A stretch of 8,314 nucleotides of DNA from Oribacterium sp. UBA6992 (lineage in GTDB: Bacteria > Bacillota > Clostridia > Lachnospirales > Lachnospiraceae), in the NCBI GenBank assembly GCA_002449915.1, contig DJXY01000099.1:1-8314 (forward strand). The letters are read 5' to 3'. Of the stretch, positions 1 to 5,667 are shown piece after piece. The notes beneath the pieces were generated by a model. That model did no database searches. It was not told the DNA's origin and saw only the letters and a list, made by a program, of their open reading frames with translations. The translations under genes were made by a program, and so were the position numbers. Numbering within the stretch: the first letter of the stretch is position 1; the number at the start of each line of letters is the position of its first letter.

Positions 1-417
1 CGGATAATCCTTTGGCAAAATCCCCATCCTTACAAGCGGCGCTGCTGAGGAAATCAGTCCGGTCGCATGACATCCGGGATTGGCGACCCGCTTACTGTGG
101 CGGATCGCCTCTCTCTGCTCTGGCGAGAGCTCCGGATAGCCATAGGTCCAGTCTTCGCTCGTTCTGTGCGCCGTGGAAGCATCGATCACGCGCACCTCCG
201 GGTTTTCAATCAGCGAAACCGCTTCCCTTGCACCATCATCCGGCAGACAGAGAAACACGATATCCGCTGCATTAAGATATTTTTTCCGCTCGGCAAGGTC
301 ATGCCGCTTCTCCTCCGGGATTCTGAGAAGCTCAAGATCCTCTCTTGCGCCGATTCTGTCATAAATCTGCAGTCCTGTCGTTCCGCTCTGTCCATCGATA
401 TATACCTTGGTTTTCAT
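1..417 (-). CDS. argC: N-acetyl-gamma-glutamyl-phosphate reductase, uncommon (short) form, 3' part outside window
   Basis: The first 139 codons are present; the gene continues past the left edge. The enzyme is a cytoplasmic NADPH-dependent reductase that converts N-acetyl-glutamyl phosphate to the semialdehyde in arginine (ornithine) synthesis. The N-terminus shows a dinucleotide-binding start with [12 protein letters not shown] (residues 8-19), then [17 protein letters not shown] (51-67), IDASTAHR (78-85), YGYPEL (92-97) and the active-site loop NPGCHATG (113-120) with catalytic Cys116. This spacing, and the IDG...GTTGLQI opening, fit the short type of ArgC (about 310 residues) rather than the longer B. 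subtilis type, so roughly 170 residues are missing. Start ATG at 415-417 is preceded by GGAAAGG (427-433) at 9 nt. The leader upstream carries a candidate ArgR operator. Family assignment is firm; the symbol follows from the family. Confidence 0.93.
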   Translation of the reverse strand, partial: MKTKVYIDGQSGTTGLQIYDRIGAREDLELLRIPEEKRHDLAERKKYLNAADIVFLCLPDDGAREAVSLIENPEVRVIDASTAHRTSEDWTYGYPELSPEQREAIRHSKRVANPGCHATGLISSAAPLVRMGILPKDYP

Positions 418-585
418 GCATGTATCCCTTTCCATTATGATTTCCAGCACAAGTCCATGTTTTGTCTTGCAAAAAACTGCAGCTCACCGCCATAAGCTAT
501 ACCAATACTAAGCTTACCGTCGCATCTGGCATCACATGTACTGCTTTCGGCAACTCACGCATATCATACATTGTCACATGTGATA
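418..585 (-). other. argC 5' leader (untranslated), with a short stem-loop at its 5' end
   Basis: Nothing here reads as a gene. If transcription starts a few bases downstream of the -10 at 592-597, argC has a leader of about 165 nt. An exact 8-bp inverted repeat, GCATATCA (559-566) and TGATATGC (581-588), with a 14-nt loop, lies at the 5' end of the transcript or across its start, and the perfect palindrome TCACATGTGA (574-583) sits inside it. A related TCACATGT recurs at 532-539. No T-box signature, no U-run after a hairpin and no known riboswitch core is seen. A short open frame in the leader has no ribosome binding site. Confidence 0.35.
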
Positions 586-612
586 TGCATAATTATACTG
601 TATAATTGTGTA
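586..612 (-). promoter_or_regulatory. Candidate argC promoter -10 overlapped by tandem ArgR-like (ARG) boxes
   Basis: On the minus strand a perfect -10 hexamer TATAAT lies at 592-597; no convincing -35 is seen at 16-18 bp, so activity would be weak or activator-dependent. The same stretch contains the perfect 17-bp palindrome AATTATACTGTATAATT (591-607). Compared with the established ARG-box core TGAATAATTATTCA, 586-599 (TGCATAATTATACT) matches 11 of 14 bases, and 599-612 matches 10 of 14. Location directly upstream of argC and overlap with the -10 are what an arginine repressor site would look like. The spacing of the two half-overlapping boxes is closer than in E. coli operators, so assignment is inference. 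Confidence 0.45.
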
Positions 613-635
613 CATCATACCATAATTCCAGATTT

Positions 636-1133
636 TCACAAGATAAAAAATAATAATCCTGCCAATAACCCGCATAAATATCCAGCCACAACATCCGATG
701 GATAATGTACTCCGAGAGCGACCCGGATAACTGCAATCAGTACACCCACGATTAAAAGAAGCCATCCGACCATGGGAACGACATAAAGCCAAGCCATGGC
801 AATCACCACACAGGAGAATACATGCCGGCTTGGCATCGAGTCCCCCGTTTTATTGCGGCGGATCAGTGGCTCCATCTCCGGCCATCGAACATAGGGGCGC
901 GGACGGTTGATCTGATGCCGTAAAATGGATAAAAGTACAAAGGAAGCTGCCGGAATCAGAAAAACCGGAAGAACTCTCATGTCCTTCCGGTATAAAAGCC
1001 AAAGAAGCAGCGCCGGATACAGGAGATACAGCATAAGCTTAAGCATCCTGTCCAGCTCACGGATCAGTACGATAAGTCCGTCGTGCCTTCGTAACACTGC
1101 CGTCATTTTGTTATAAAGTGCTCCATAATCCAT
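636..1133 (-). CDS. PAP2-family membrane phosphatase (undecaprenyl-pyrophosphate/phosphatidic-acid phosphatase type)
   Basis: This 165-residue integral membrane protein carries all three PAP2 signature blocks: R72-x6-R79-P80 (Lys of the usual K-x6-RP replaced by Arg), P101-S-R-H104 (PSRH in place of PSGH), and R137-x5-H143-x3-D147. His104 and His143 would be the acid/base and nucleophile of phosphate-ester cleavage. Hydrophobic segments at about 31-48, 52-70, 105-121, 122-137 and 149-165 suggest five or six membrane passes with a short charged N-terminus. The length is normal for compact bacterial members, some of which dephosphorylate undecaprenyl pyrophosphate; which lipid is used cannot be read from sequence. 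The gene lies 13 nt after the DUF1653 stop. Its GAGG (1145-1148) sits about 11 nt from ATG, close to that stop codon, which suggests coupled translation. Location after an LCP transferase fits lipid-carrier recycling (inference). Confidence 0.88.
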   Translation of the reverse strand: MDYGALYNKMTAVLRRHDGLIVLIRELDRMLKLMLYLLYPALLLWLLYRKDMRVLPVFLIPAASFVLLSILRHQINRPRPYVRWPEMEPLIRRNKTGDSMPSRHVFSCVVIAMAWLYVVPMVGWLLLIVGVLIAVIRVALGVHYPSDVVAGYLCGLLAGLLFFIL

Positions 1134-1146
1134 ACCTTGCTATGCC

Positions 1147-1470
1147 TCACTGAGCCTTAGTAACTTCCGCATTTCCCTTTTCCATTTTCCAGAGAATCTC
1201 AAGGTCCTTTTCCGTCACCCAGTCAAATCTCCACTGCTGCCGGATTTCAGGATACTTCGCATGGTCAACCTCGCTCATAAACATATCATACGGGCGGATA
1301 TACAGACCCTCGTCACCATATAGAGCCTGATATACCATATATTTCTCCCGGTTCTCCGAGTGCACCGCAGTTCCGACAATCCGGTACAGATACTCTGTAG
1401 ACTTCGGATCCACCATTTCCCTCTTAAAGTGCCGCACCAGATCGCCTTTATGAAATTCTCTTTCTCCCAT
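1147..1470 (-). CDS. DUF1653 domain protein
   Basis: A soluble protein of 107 residues, function not known. It resembles the DUF1653 family: KGDLVRHFKRE near the N-terminus, a YRIVGTAVHSENREKYMVYQALYG core, then the family hallmarks LYIRPYDMFMSEVDHAKYPE and RF. Family members are typically 65-110 residues; the extra C-terminal tail (DWVTEKDLEILWKMEKGN...) is rich in charged residues. An ATG at 1489-1491 in the same frame directly abuts the upstream LCP stop and has no ribosome binding site. The ATG at 1468-1470 has AGGAAGG (1477-1483) at 6 nt, so I chose the latter. The gene is probably cotranscribed with LCP (stop at 1493) and with PAP2 downstream. Its envelope context is suggestive only. 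Confidence 0.85.
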   Translation of the reverse strand: MGEREFHKGDLVRHFKREMVDPKSTEYLYRIVGTAVHSENREKYMVYQALYGDEGLYIRPYDMFMSEVDHAKYPEIRQQWRFDWVTEKDLEILWKMEKGNAEVTKAQ

Positions 1471-1476
1471 ACTGTT

Positions 1477-1483
1477 CCTTCCT
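1477..1483 (-). promoter_or_regulatory. Ribosome binding site deciding the DUF1653 start
   Basis: AGGAAGG on the minus strand lies 6 nt before ATG 1468-1470. It sits downstream of the alternative ATG at 1489-1491, which has none. This supports a 107- rather than 114-residue product. Confidence 0.7.
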
Positions 1484-1492
1484 GTGTCCATT

Positions 1493-2644
1493 TTAGCGCC
1501 GGATAATCTCCGAGCTTTTGGTCGTGATCCCCGTTCTTGAACGGATCTTCTGATTCAGCTCCGATACTGTGCCGGATACATCATAATCCGAAACATCAAA
1601 TAAAAACTCATGCAAAAGTTGTACATTTTTTTCAAGATCCGCCGGAATCACGCAGTCTCCATTGCTTCCGATTTTCTTTGTAACAAATCTGGATGGAAAT
1701 CCCGCATTACCGGAAACCCGGAACTTATTGATATTTTTAAGTACTCTGAGTGCATCCTCCAGCCCGATATTGGTGGCGGTCTCCGGAAGCACCGTCTCCA
1801 CAATCTGATTCAGCTTAAGTAGAGATGTTCCCTTTGCCTTGTCTAGAAGCTGCATCATGATGGCTCTCTGCCGCTTGGTCCGTTCAAAATCATCATCTGT
1901 ATACCGGAGCCTTGCGTATGCAACTGCCTGTACGCCATTAAGATGCTGGTACCCCGCCTTGTCAAGATACTCCGCCGCCGGATTTTCCGCGGAAATCCCA
2001 CTTTTCTGACAAGTCTCGGTGATATACGCATTCATATAATAAAACTCCTGGTCGGTCACATTGATATCCACGCCTCCCAGCATGTCAATCGCATCCGCCA
2101 CCGCCTTCCAGTTAAATGTCGCGTAGTTATCAATGTTAAGGTCAAGATTTCGGTTCAGCGCCTTTACCGCCTGCTCCGGTCCGCCGCTTGTATACGCTTT
2201 ATTGATCTTGGCATATTCTTTACCCAGATTCAGATACGTATCCCTGTAGATCGATACAAGGCGAATGTCTCCGGTATCAAGATCCGCGCTGATGATAATC
2301 TGTACATCCGCATTGTTGCCTTTACCGACCGTACCATCTCTGGAATCCACCCCAAACAGCACACAGCTCCAGTAGCCCTTCATGGCTTCCAGCTGCGCAG
2401 TATCGATATCCGTATTCTGAACCTCATCCTCCCGGAACTCCACCTGCTGCGTCATGCTCTGATAATGCCGGACCATGCCAAACGGGATCAGCACCGACAC
2501 AAAAAGCATCAGGATAATGGCTGCAACAAGCACCCGCCGGAACAGCCTTTTCCGCCGTTTTTCCTTCTGATACTGCCGGACAAGGCGATGGAGCTTTTCC
2601 TGCCTGTGGCGCGATCTCTCCAACTGATTTCTATTATCACTCAT
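1493..2644 (-). CDS. LCP (LytR-CpsA-Psr) family cell wall glycopolymer transferase
   Basis: A 383-residue single-pass membrane enzyme that would move a lipid-linked glycopolymer (teichoic acid or capsule-like) onto peptidoglycan outside the cell. A strongly basic cytoplasmic N-terminus (QKEKRRKRLFRR, 26-37) precedes one membrane helix at about 38-58 (type II topology). The LCP domain then runs from about 92 to 275. Visible catalytic/lipid-binding signatures are FGVDSRDG (97-104), NADVQII (111-117), SIYRDTYL (131-138; Arg134 and Asp135), KINKAYTSGGPEQAV (146-160), and YARLRYTDDDFERTKRQR (243-260). These hold the Arg and Asp residues that in known LCP structures contact the pyrophosphate and magnesium. 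A short C-terminal extension (to 383) has no recognised motif. The start ATG is preceded by GTTAAAAACAGTTAAT, which holds no Shine-Dalgarno, and no better in-frame start exists nearby. It heads a group with DUF1653 and PAP2. Confidence 0.93.
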   Translation of the reverse strand: MSDNRNQLERSRHRQEKLHRLVRQYQKEKRRKRLFRRVLVAAIILMLFVSVLIPFGMVRHYQSMTQQVEFREDEVQNTDIDTAQLEAMKGYWSCVLFGVDSRDGTVGKGNNADVQIIISADLDTGDIRLVSIYRDTYLNLGKEYAKINKAYTSGGPEQAVKALNRNLDLNIDNYATFNWKAVADAIDMLGGVDINVTDQEFYYMNAYITETCQKSGISAENPAAEYLDKAGYQHLNGVQAVAYARLRYTDDDFERTKRQRAIMMQLLDKAKGTSLLKLNQIVETVLPETATNIGLEDALRVLKNINKFRVSGNAGFPSRFVTKKIGSNGDCVIPADLEKNVQLLHEFLFDVSDYDVSGTVSELNQKIRSRTGITTKSSEIIRR

Positions 2645-2718
2645 ATTAACTGTTTTTAACTATGGAAGCCCTGTAGCAGCTTCGATAGATCATCCTTTGT
2701 TCATTTGCACATTCGATG

Positions 2719-2747
2719 ACATTAACATGTTAAAGTGCTTCTGTCAA
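2719..2747 (-). promoter_or_regulatory. Promoter for the LCP-DUF1653-PAP2 group, with palindromic operator candidate
   Basis: On the minus strand, a perfect -35 TTGACA (2742-2747) is followed by a 17-bp spacer and a -10 TAATGT (2719-2724) with an extended TG at 2726-2727 (TGTTAATGT). Predicted start is near 2712, about 68 nt before the LCP ATG. A perfect 12-bp palindrome TTAACATGTTAA (2722-2733) overlaps spacer and -10. It extends to an 18-bp near-palindrome at 2719-2736 with one mismatched pair, as expected for a dimeric repressor site. The cognate regulator is unknown. Confidence 0.6.
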
Positions 2748-2793
2748 TGTTATCAATGCATCTGCCGCCCACCTGCAACCCTTCAGCTCGGCA

Positions 2794-2877
2794 TCAGCTT
2801 GTAAGGCTTCTCTTACCGCTTATGATATCACGGATTCTTGACAGAGGGATATGTACCTCCTTAGTAATAATCACCAA
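2794..2877 (-). pseudogene. Remnant of a HigA-type (XRE family) antitoxin
   Basis: A short open stretch on the minus strand reads ITKEVHIPLSRIRDIISGKR followed by SLTS and a TGA (2794-2796). The order 'K-E-(V/I)-H-(I/V)-P-x-x-R-I-x-D-I-x-x-G-K-R-x-(L/I)-T' is the hallmark helix-turn-helix recognition segment of HigA antitoxins, where it is normally followed by 'ADTALRLxxFFG'. Here the frame is lost exactly there. Adding one base shift (skipping A2799) reads on as ADAELKG... to a TAA at 2730-2732, but this tail no longer resembles HigA. The N-terminal half of HigA (about 25 residues) and the rest of the C-terminus are missing, and no HigB toxin is next to it. The fragment sits in the gap between two intact genes. 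Recognition rests on about 20 residues, so it is probable, not proven. Confidence 0.55.
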
Positions 2878-2924
2878 TGTATGCTAAACCTGTGTGTCAA
2901 TTAGCAGACGGAAGAATGAGCCTT

Positions 2925-4238
2925 CTATAGTGCGCGCTTCACCCTCTCAAGCTCCTGCCGGAGTTCCGCCCGGAGTTTCTCTCTCCCGGTCTCTGTAAGC
3001 TCTCCATAACGGATCCTCTCAAAATCATCCATAACCTGATCGATTGCGGCGCTGACTACCTGCCCATCCGCAGTAAACTCCGCATCGAGAAACACACTCT
3101 CGTGGCTCAAAACCATGCCGGAAAAATTAAATTTGATATAACGCTTCAGCAATAACTTCTGCATACATCCGATCACTCCCGGCTGCGAGAGTCCGATCAG
3201 GTCGGCAGCCTCCTTAAGATTTTTTTCAGACCCTGCAAAGCGCAGATACATCACTACCTTCATTTCCTTAAGATCCAGACCATACTGTGCTCCGGTCCGC
3301 TCAAGCAATGTATCCAAAAGCTTCTGGCTGTAATAGAGGTCGGTGAAGACATTACTCTCAATAGATGGCGAAACATGCACCGGCACGATCTCCTGCCCGA
3401 GCTTTTTGGTCCCCGGCAGTCCCGGAATCGCCGCGTCATCCCTCGCGTAATCAATCAGAAACCGGTAAATCTCGGGACGTTTTTTCATGTATTCATCATC
3501 GTCGTACAGGTGCTTATAGAAATTATCATAGTACTTGATGACATTGGTTTTCATGCTTACGATCCCCGGAAGATTCATGCCCATAGAGACAAGCGAGCCT
3601 TCTGTCTTAACATAGTAATAGATCGGTATCTGCAGCGCAAAAATTCTGTCGACATGCAGGATATACTCCATATTAAAGATAAAATCCTCACACCAGTGCA
3701 GCGTTTCATCCATCCGAAGTCCATATTGCTGCACAATAGAGCGCTTAAACAGCTTGTTCCAGAGGACTCCGTAATAATAATCCGCAGGATTTTTGAGCAT
3801 CCACTCTCCGTACTCCTCCCGGCTGATAACATCCTTTGCCGTGATATCGCCTTTCCGTGAGGTATTGTCTCCCACGACCCGGTAAAAATCCGAAATCACA
3901 AGATCCGCATCATGCTCCTCCATCGCCCGGACCAGAAGTCTCGTGGCATCTTTGGTGATCCAGTCGTCTGCATCCAGAAACTGAATATAGGTGCCCTGCG
4001 CCATACCAAGCGCCTGATTCCTGGTATCCGAAACACCGGAATTTGGCTTATGCACCACAGTGATCCTTGAATCCCTAGCGGCATACTCGTCCAGGATTGC
4101 TCCGCTTCCGTCCTTACTGCCATCATCCATTAAAAGAAGCTCAAAATCCGTAAACTCCTGCTGGAGAATGCTGTCCACGCAGCGGCGGATCACATTCTCC
4201 GCATTATAAACCGGCACAATAATCGAAACCTTGGGCAT
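2925..4238 (-). CDS. Family 2 glycosyltransferase fused to a C-terminal MarR-like winged-helix domain
   Basis: This 437-residue protein has two parts. Residues 1-215 form a GT2 (GT-A fold) domain. It shows VSIIVPVYNAENVIRRCVDS (4-23), MDDGSKDGS (37-45), NSGVSDTRNQAL (66-77), the metal-binding FLDADDW (87-93, DXD at 89-91), GVLWNKLF (157-164) and the acidic WCEDF (182-186). It should transfer a sugar from a nucleotide sugar. Residues about 216-320 are a linker of unclear fold. Residues about 320-430 look like a MarR winged helix: an ADLIGLSQPGVIGCMQKLLL recognition unit (345-364), a wing with FLDAEFTADGQ (383-393), and the LTETGREKLRAEL helix (414-426). No signal peptide or membrane span is seen. 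ATG 4236-4238 has AGGAGG at 5 nt; an upstream in-frame ATG (4289) lacks one. It follows GH5 by 57 nt. Target glycan and DNA target are unknown; the wHTH could also be a protein-interaction module. Confidence 0.82.
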   Translation of the reverse strand: MPKVSIIVPVYNAENVIRRCVDSILQQEFTDFELLLMDDGSKDGSGAILDEYAARDSRITVVHKPNSGVSDTRNQALGMAQGTYIQFLDADDWITKDATRLLVRAMEEHDADLVISDFYRVVGDNTSRKGDITAKDVISREEYGEWMLKNPADYYYGVLWNKLFKRSIVQQYGLRMDETLHWCEDFIFNMEYILHVDRIFALQIPIYYYVKTEGSLVSMGMNLPGIVSMKTNVIKYYDNFYKHLYDDDEYMKKRPEIYRFLIDYARDDAAIPGLPGTKKLGQEIVPVHVSPSIESNVFTDLYYSQKLLDTLLERTGAQYGLDLKEMKVVMYLRFAGSEKNLKEAADLIGLSQPGVIGCMQKLLLKRYIKFNFSGMVLSHESVFLDAEFTADGQVVSAAIDQVMDDFERIRYGELTETGREKLRAELRQELERVKRAL

Positions 4239-4243
4239 ATTTT

Positions 4244-4249
4244 CCTCCT
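4244..4249 (-). promoter_or_regulatory. Ribosome binding site of the glycosyltransferase
   Basis: AGGAGG lies 5 nt before ATG 4236-4238. It fixes the start 17 codons inside the longest open frame. Confidence 0.85.
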
Positions 4250-4260
4250 GATACGATCGT

Positions 4261-4289
4261 CTTATACTATATCGCTTTGCAAACAGCAA
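4261..4289 (-). promoter_or_regulatory. Possible internal promoter before the glycosyltransferase
   Basis: In the 57-nt gap after GH5, TTGCTG (4284-4289) and TATAAG (4261-4266) are separated by exactly 17 bp on the minus strand. The -10 matches 5 of 6 consensus bases; the -35 keeps only TTG. This could allow the glycosyltransferase to be expressed apart from GH5, but chance occurrence is possible in this AT-rich gap. Confidence 0.35.
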
Positions 4290-4295
4290 TATCTC

Positions 4296-5648
4296 TCACT
4301 TCGTGATCTTTTTAGGCAGCCATCCATTCCGGACAGAACGGTGATAATCCCAGCTCTCCTTCCAGAACTCAACTGTATGTCTCCCGCTCTCCGGCTCAAG
4401 CTTCCAGCTCCAGTAAAACCAGCCGGCAGCATGCTCCCAGGCATGAAGCTGCATATTGGCGACCTTCCGGAACCGTTTTCTCTGCTCCGCCATACAGGAT
4501 TTCCGGATCTCCCGCTGCAGCTTCCTCCGTTCTTCTGCAACGACCCTGGCGGCCTCCTGCGAATACTCCCGGATGCTGTTCAGCACCTTGATATCCTCCG
4601 GAAGCTTCTCGTCCAGCTTCTTTTTGAGATCTCCGACTCGTTCACTCCAGATATTGGTTCCCTGATCGTGGTAGCGCCGGTTTCGCTGGAACGCAGCGTA
4701 TCTGTTGCAGTTGGACCATTCACCGACAATCACCGGCACATGCCGCTCAGCGCGGCGGATCATCCTCTGCTCCAGCATCACATAAAACCAGTAGAGCCAG
4801 AGTCTGTGAAATGGCAGAAACATTTCCATCGCCCAGATATACTGGTGCGTATCCAGATACACATGCTTCATGCCGGCTCTCTCAAAAAATCTCCCCCACA
4901 GTGGCAGCCGGAAGCCATCATGAAATACAATGGCTTTATCCTCCGGGAGATAGACACGGAGCCTTCGGTACGCTTCTTTATAGAATTTCCGTAAGAAGCG
5001 GAGCGGCACATAACCGGAGCCCTTTGCTTCCTTTCGGTCCCGCGCCTTGCCGGTAGTCGGTGCAAAAAGATACACTGGCAGGCTGATCGGTTCATTCAGC
5101 ACCTCAATGCCAAAAAGCCCTCTGCGTTTCCCATACCGCCGGGCAAGACGTTCAAGGACATGTAAAACATATGCGACGGCACGTGGCTCCTTATGGAAAC
5201 GGCAAACACCGACCAGACCTCCATTGTCATAGCCGTTATGATTTCCCGGCGTGGTATGGAGATCAATCAGGATCCTAAGGTCCCAGCGCTCCGCCCAGTC
5301 AAACGCCAGGTCCAGATACTCAATGCATCCCGAGTAGGGCGGGAAATCTCCAAAAATAAAATACGGCACCGGAATCCGGACCGTATTGAGTCCCAGCTTA
5401 TGAATCTCTTCAAAATCCTTCTCTGTAATAAATGTTTCTCTATGCTTTTTCAGGCGCTTCTCAAGCTCCGCCTTTGGGAGATCCCGATTCAGCCAGGTTT
5501 CATCCTCCGCATCCGTCCCGCGGAAAATTTCCGGCTCCATCCAGCGCTCCAGCACCAGCCAGTTGCCAAGATTTACCCCGCGAATGCCTCTGCCGGAAGC
5601 ATTCGCAGACTCCTTTCTGTTTTTCTGATCCGTATTGTTTTGTGACAT
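4296..5648 (-). CDS. Glycoside hydrolase family 5, exo-beta-1,3-glucanase-like, no signal peptide
   Basis: A 450-residue glycosidase with the full set of GH5 active-site landmarks. It opens with RGVNLGNWLVLERWMEPEIF (23-42), typical of the yeast Exg1-like exo-glucanase subfamily. It then has NTVRIPVPY (Arg91), DLHTTPGNHNG (His131), VLNEP (acid/base Glu186), DTHQY (His268, Tyr270), VGEWS (nucleophile Glu310) and FYWSWKLE (Trp413). It would cleave beta-glucosidic bonds, most likely beta-1,3; exact linkage is not readable. The N-terminus MSQNNTDQKNRKES is hydrophilic, with no signal peptide or membrane span, so it appears cytoplasmic. A highly charged, probably coiled insert (about 335-400) lies between the nucleophile and the final Trp. 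The frame is open upstream, but the only sensible ATG is 5646-5648, 19 nt after the small Cys gene; its ribosome binding site is weak (GAGAAAG region), suggesting translational coupling. A glycosyltransferase follows. Confidence 0.88.
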   Translation of the reverse strand: MSQNNTDQKNRKESANASGRGIRGVNLGNWLVLERWMEPEIFRGTDAEDETWLNRDLPKAELEKRLKKHRETFITEKDFEEIHKLGLNTVRIPVPYFIFGDFPPYSGCIEYLDLAFDWAERWDLRILIDLHTTPGNHNGYDNGGLVGVCRFHKEPRAVAYVLHVLERLARRYGKRRGLFGIEVLNEPISLPVYLFAPTTGKARDRKEAKGSGYVPLRFLRKFYKEAYRRLRVYLPEDKAIVFHDGFRLPLWGRFFERAGMKHVYLDTHQYIWAMEMFLPFHRLWLYWFYVMLEQRMIRRAERHVPVIVGEWSNCNRYAAFQRNRRYHDQGTNIWSERVGDLKKKLDEKLPEDIKVLNSIREYSQEAARVVAEERRKLQREIRKSCMAEQRKRFRKVANMQLHAWEHAAGWFYWSWKLEPESGRHTVEFWKESWDYHRSVRNGWLPKKITK

Positions 5649-5667
5649 TTTATCTACACAAGCTTTC

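Noticed and set aside
418..585. Short frames in the argC leader (24 codons starting MYDMRELPKAV; another ending in MDLCWKS)
   Set aside because: There is no ribosome binding site, no arginine or other codon run that would suggest attenuation, and no recognised family.
418..635. T-box riboswitch for arginine control
   Set aside because: No T-box core sequence and no terminator hairpin with a U-run was found before argC.
1943..2659. Long plus-strand open frame (238 codons) opposite the LCP gene
   Set aside because: The minus strand carries a clear LCP domain with intact motifs. The plus frame has no recognisable domain, is rich in His/Arg/Ile typical of antisense reading, and lacks a credible ribosome binding site.
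2855..2862. Perfect AAGGAGGT Shine-Dalgarno-like sequence on the minus strand
   Set aside because: No ATG, GTG or TTG follows at a usable distance. The bases code for K-E-V within the HigA-like fragment.
2878..2924. Intrinsic terminator after the glycosyltransferase
   Set aside because: Only weak, short pairing (GAAG/CTTC) is seen, without a following T-run. A TTGACA at 2896-2901 has no matching -10 at 16-18 bp either.
4341..4994. Plus-strand open frame of 217 codons opposite GH5
   Set aside because: The opposing GH5 gene has a full catalytic residue set. The plus frame is composition-driven (Pro/Leu/His rich).
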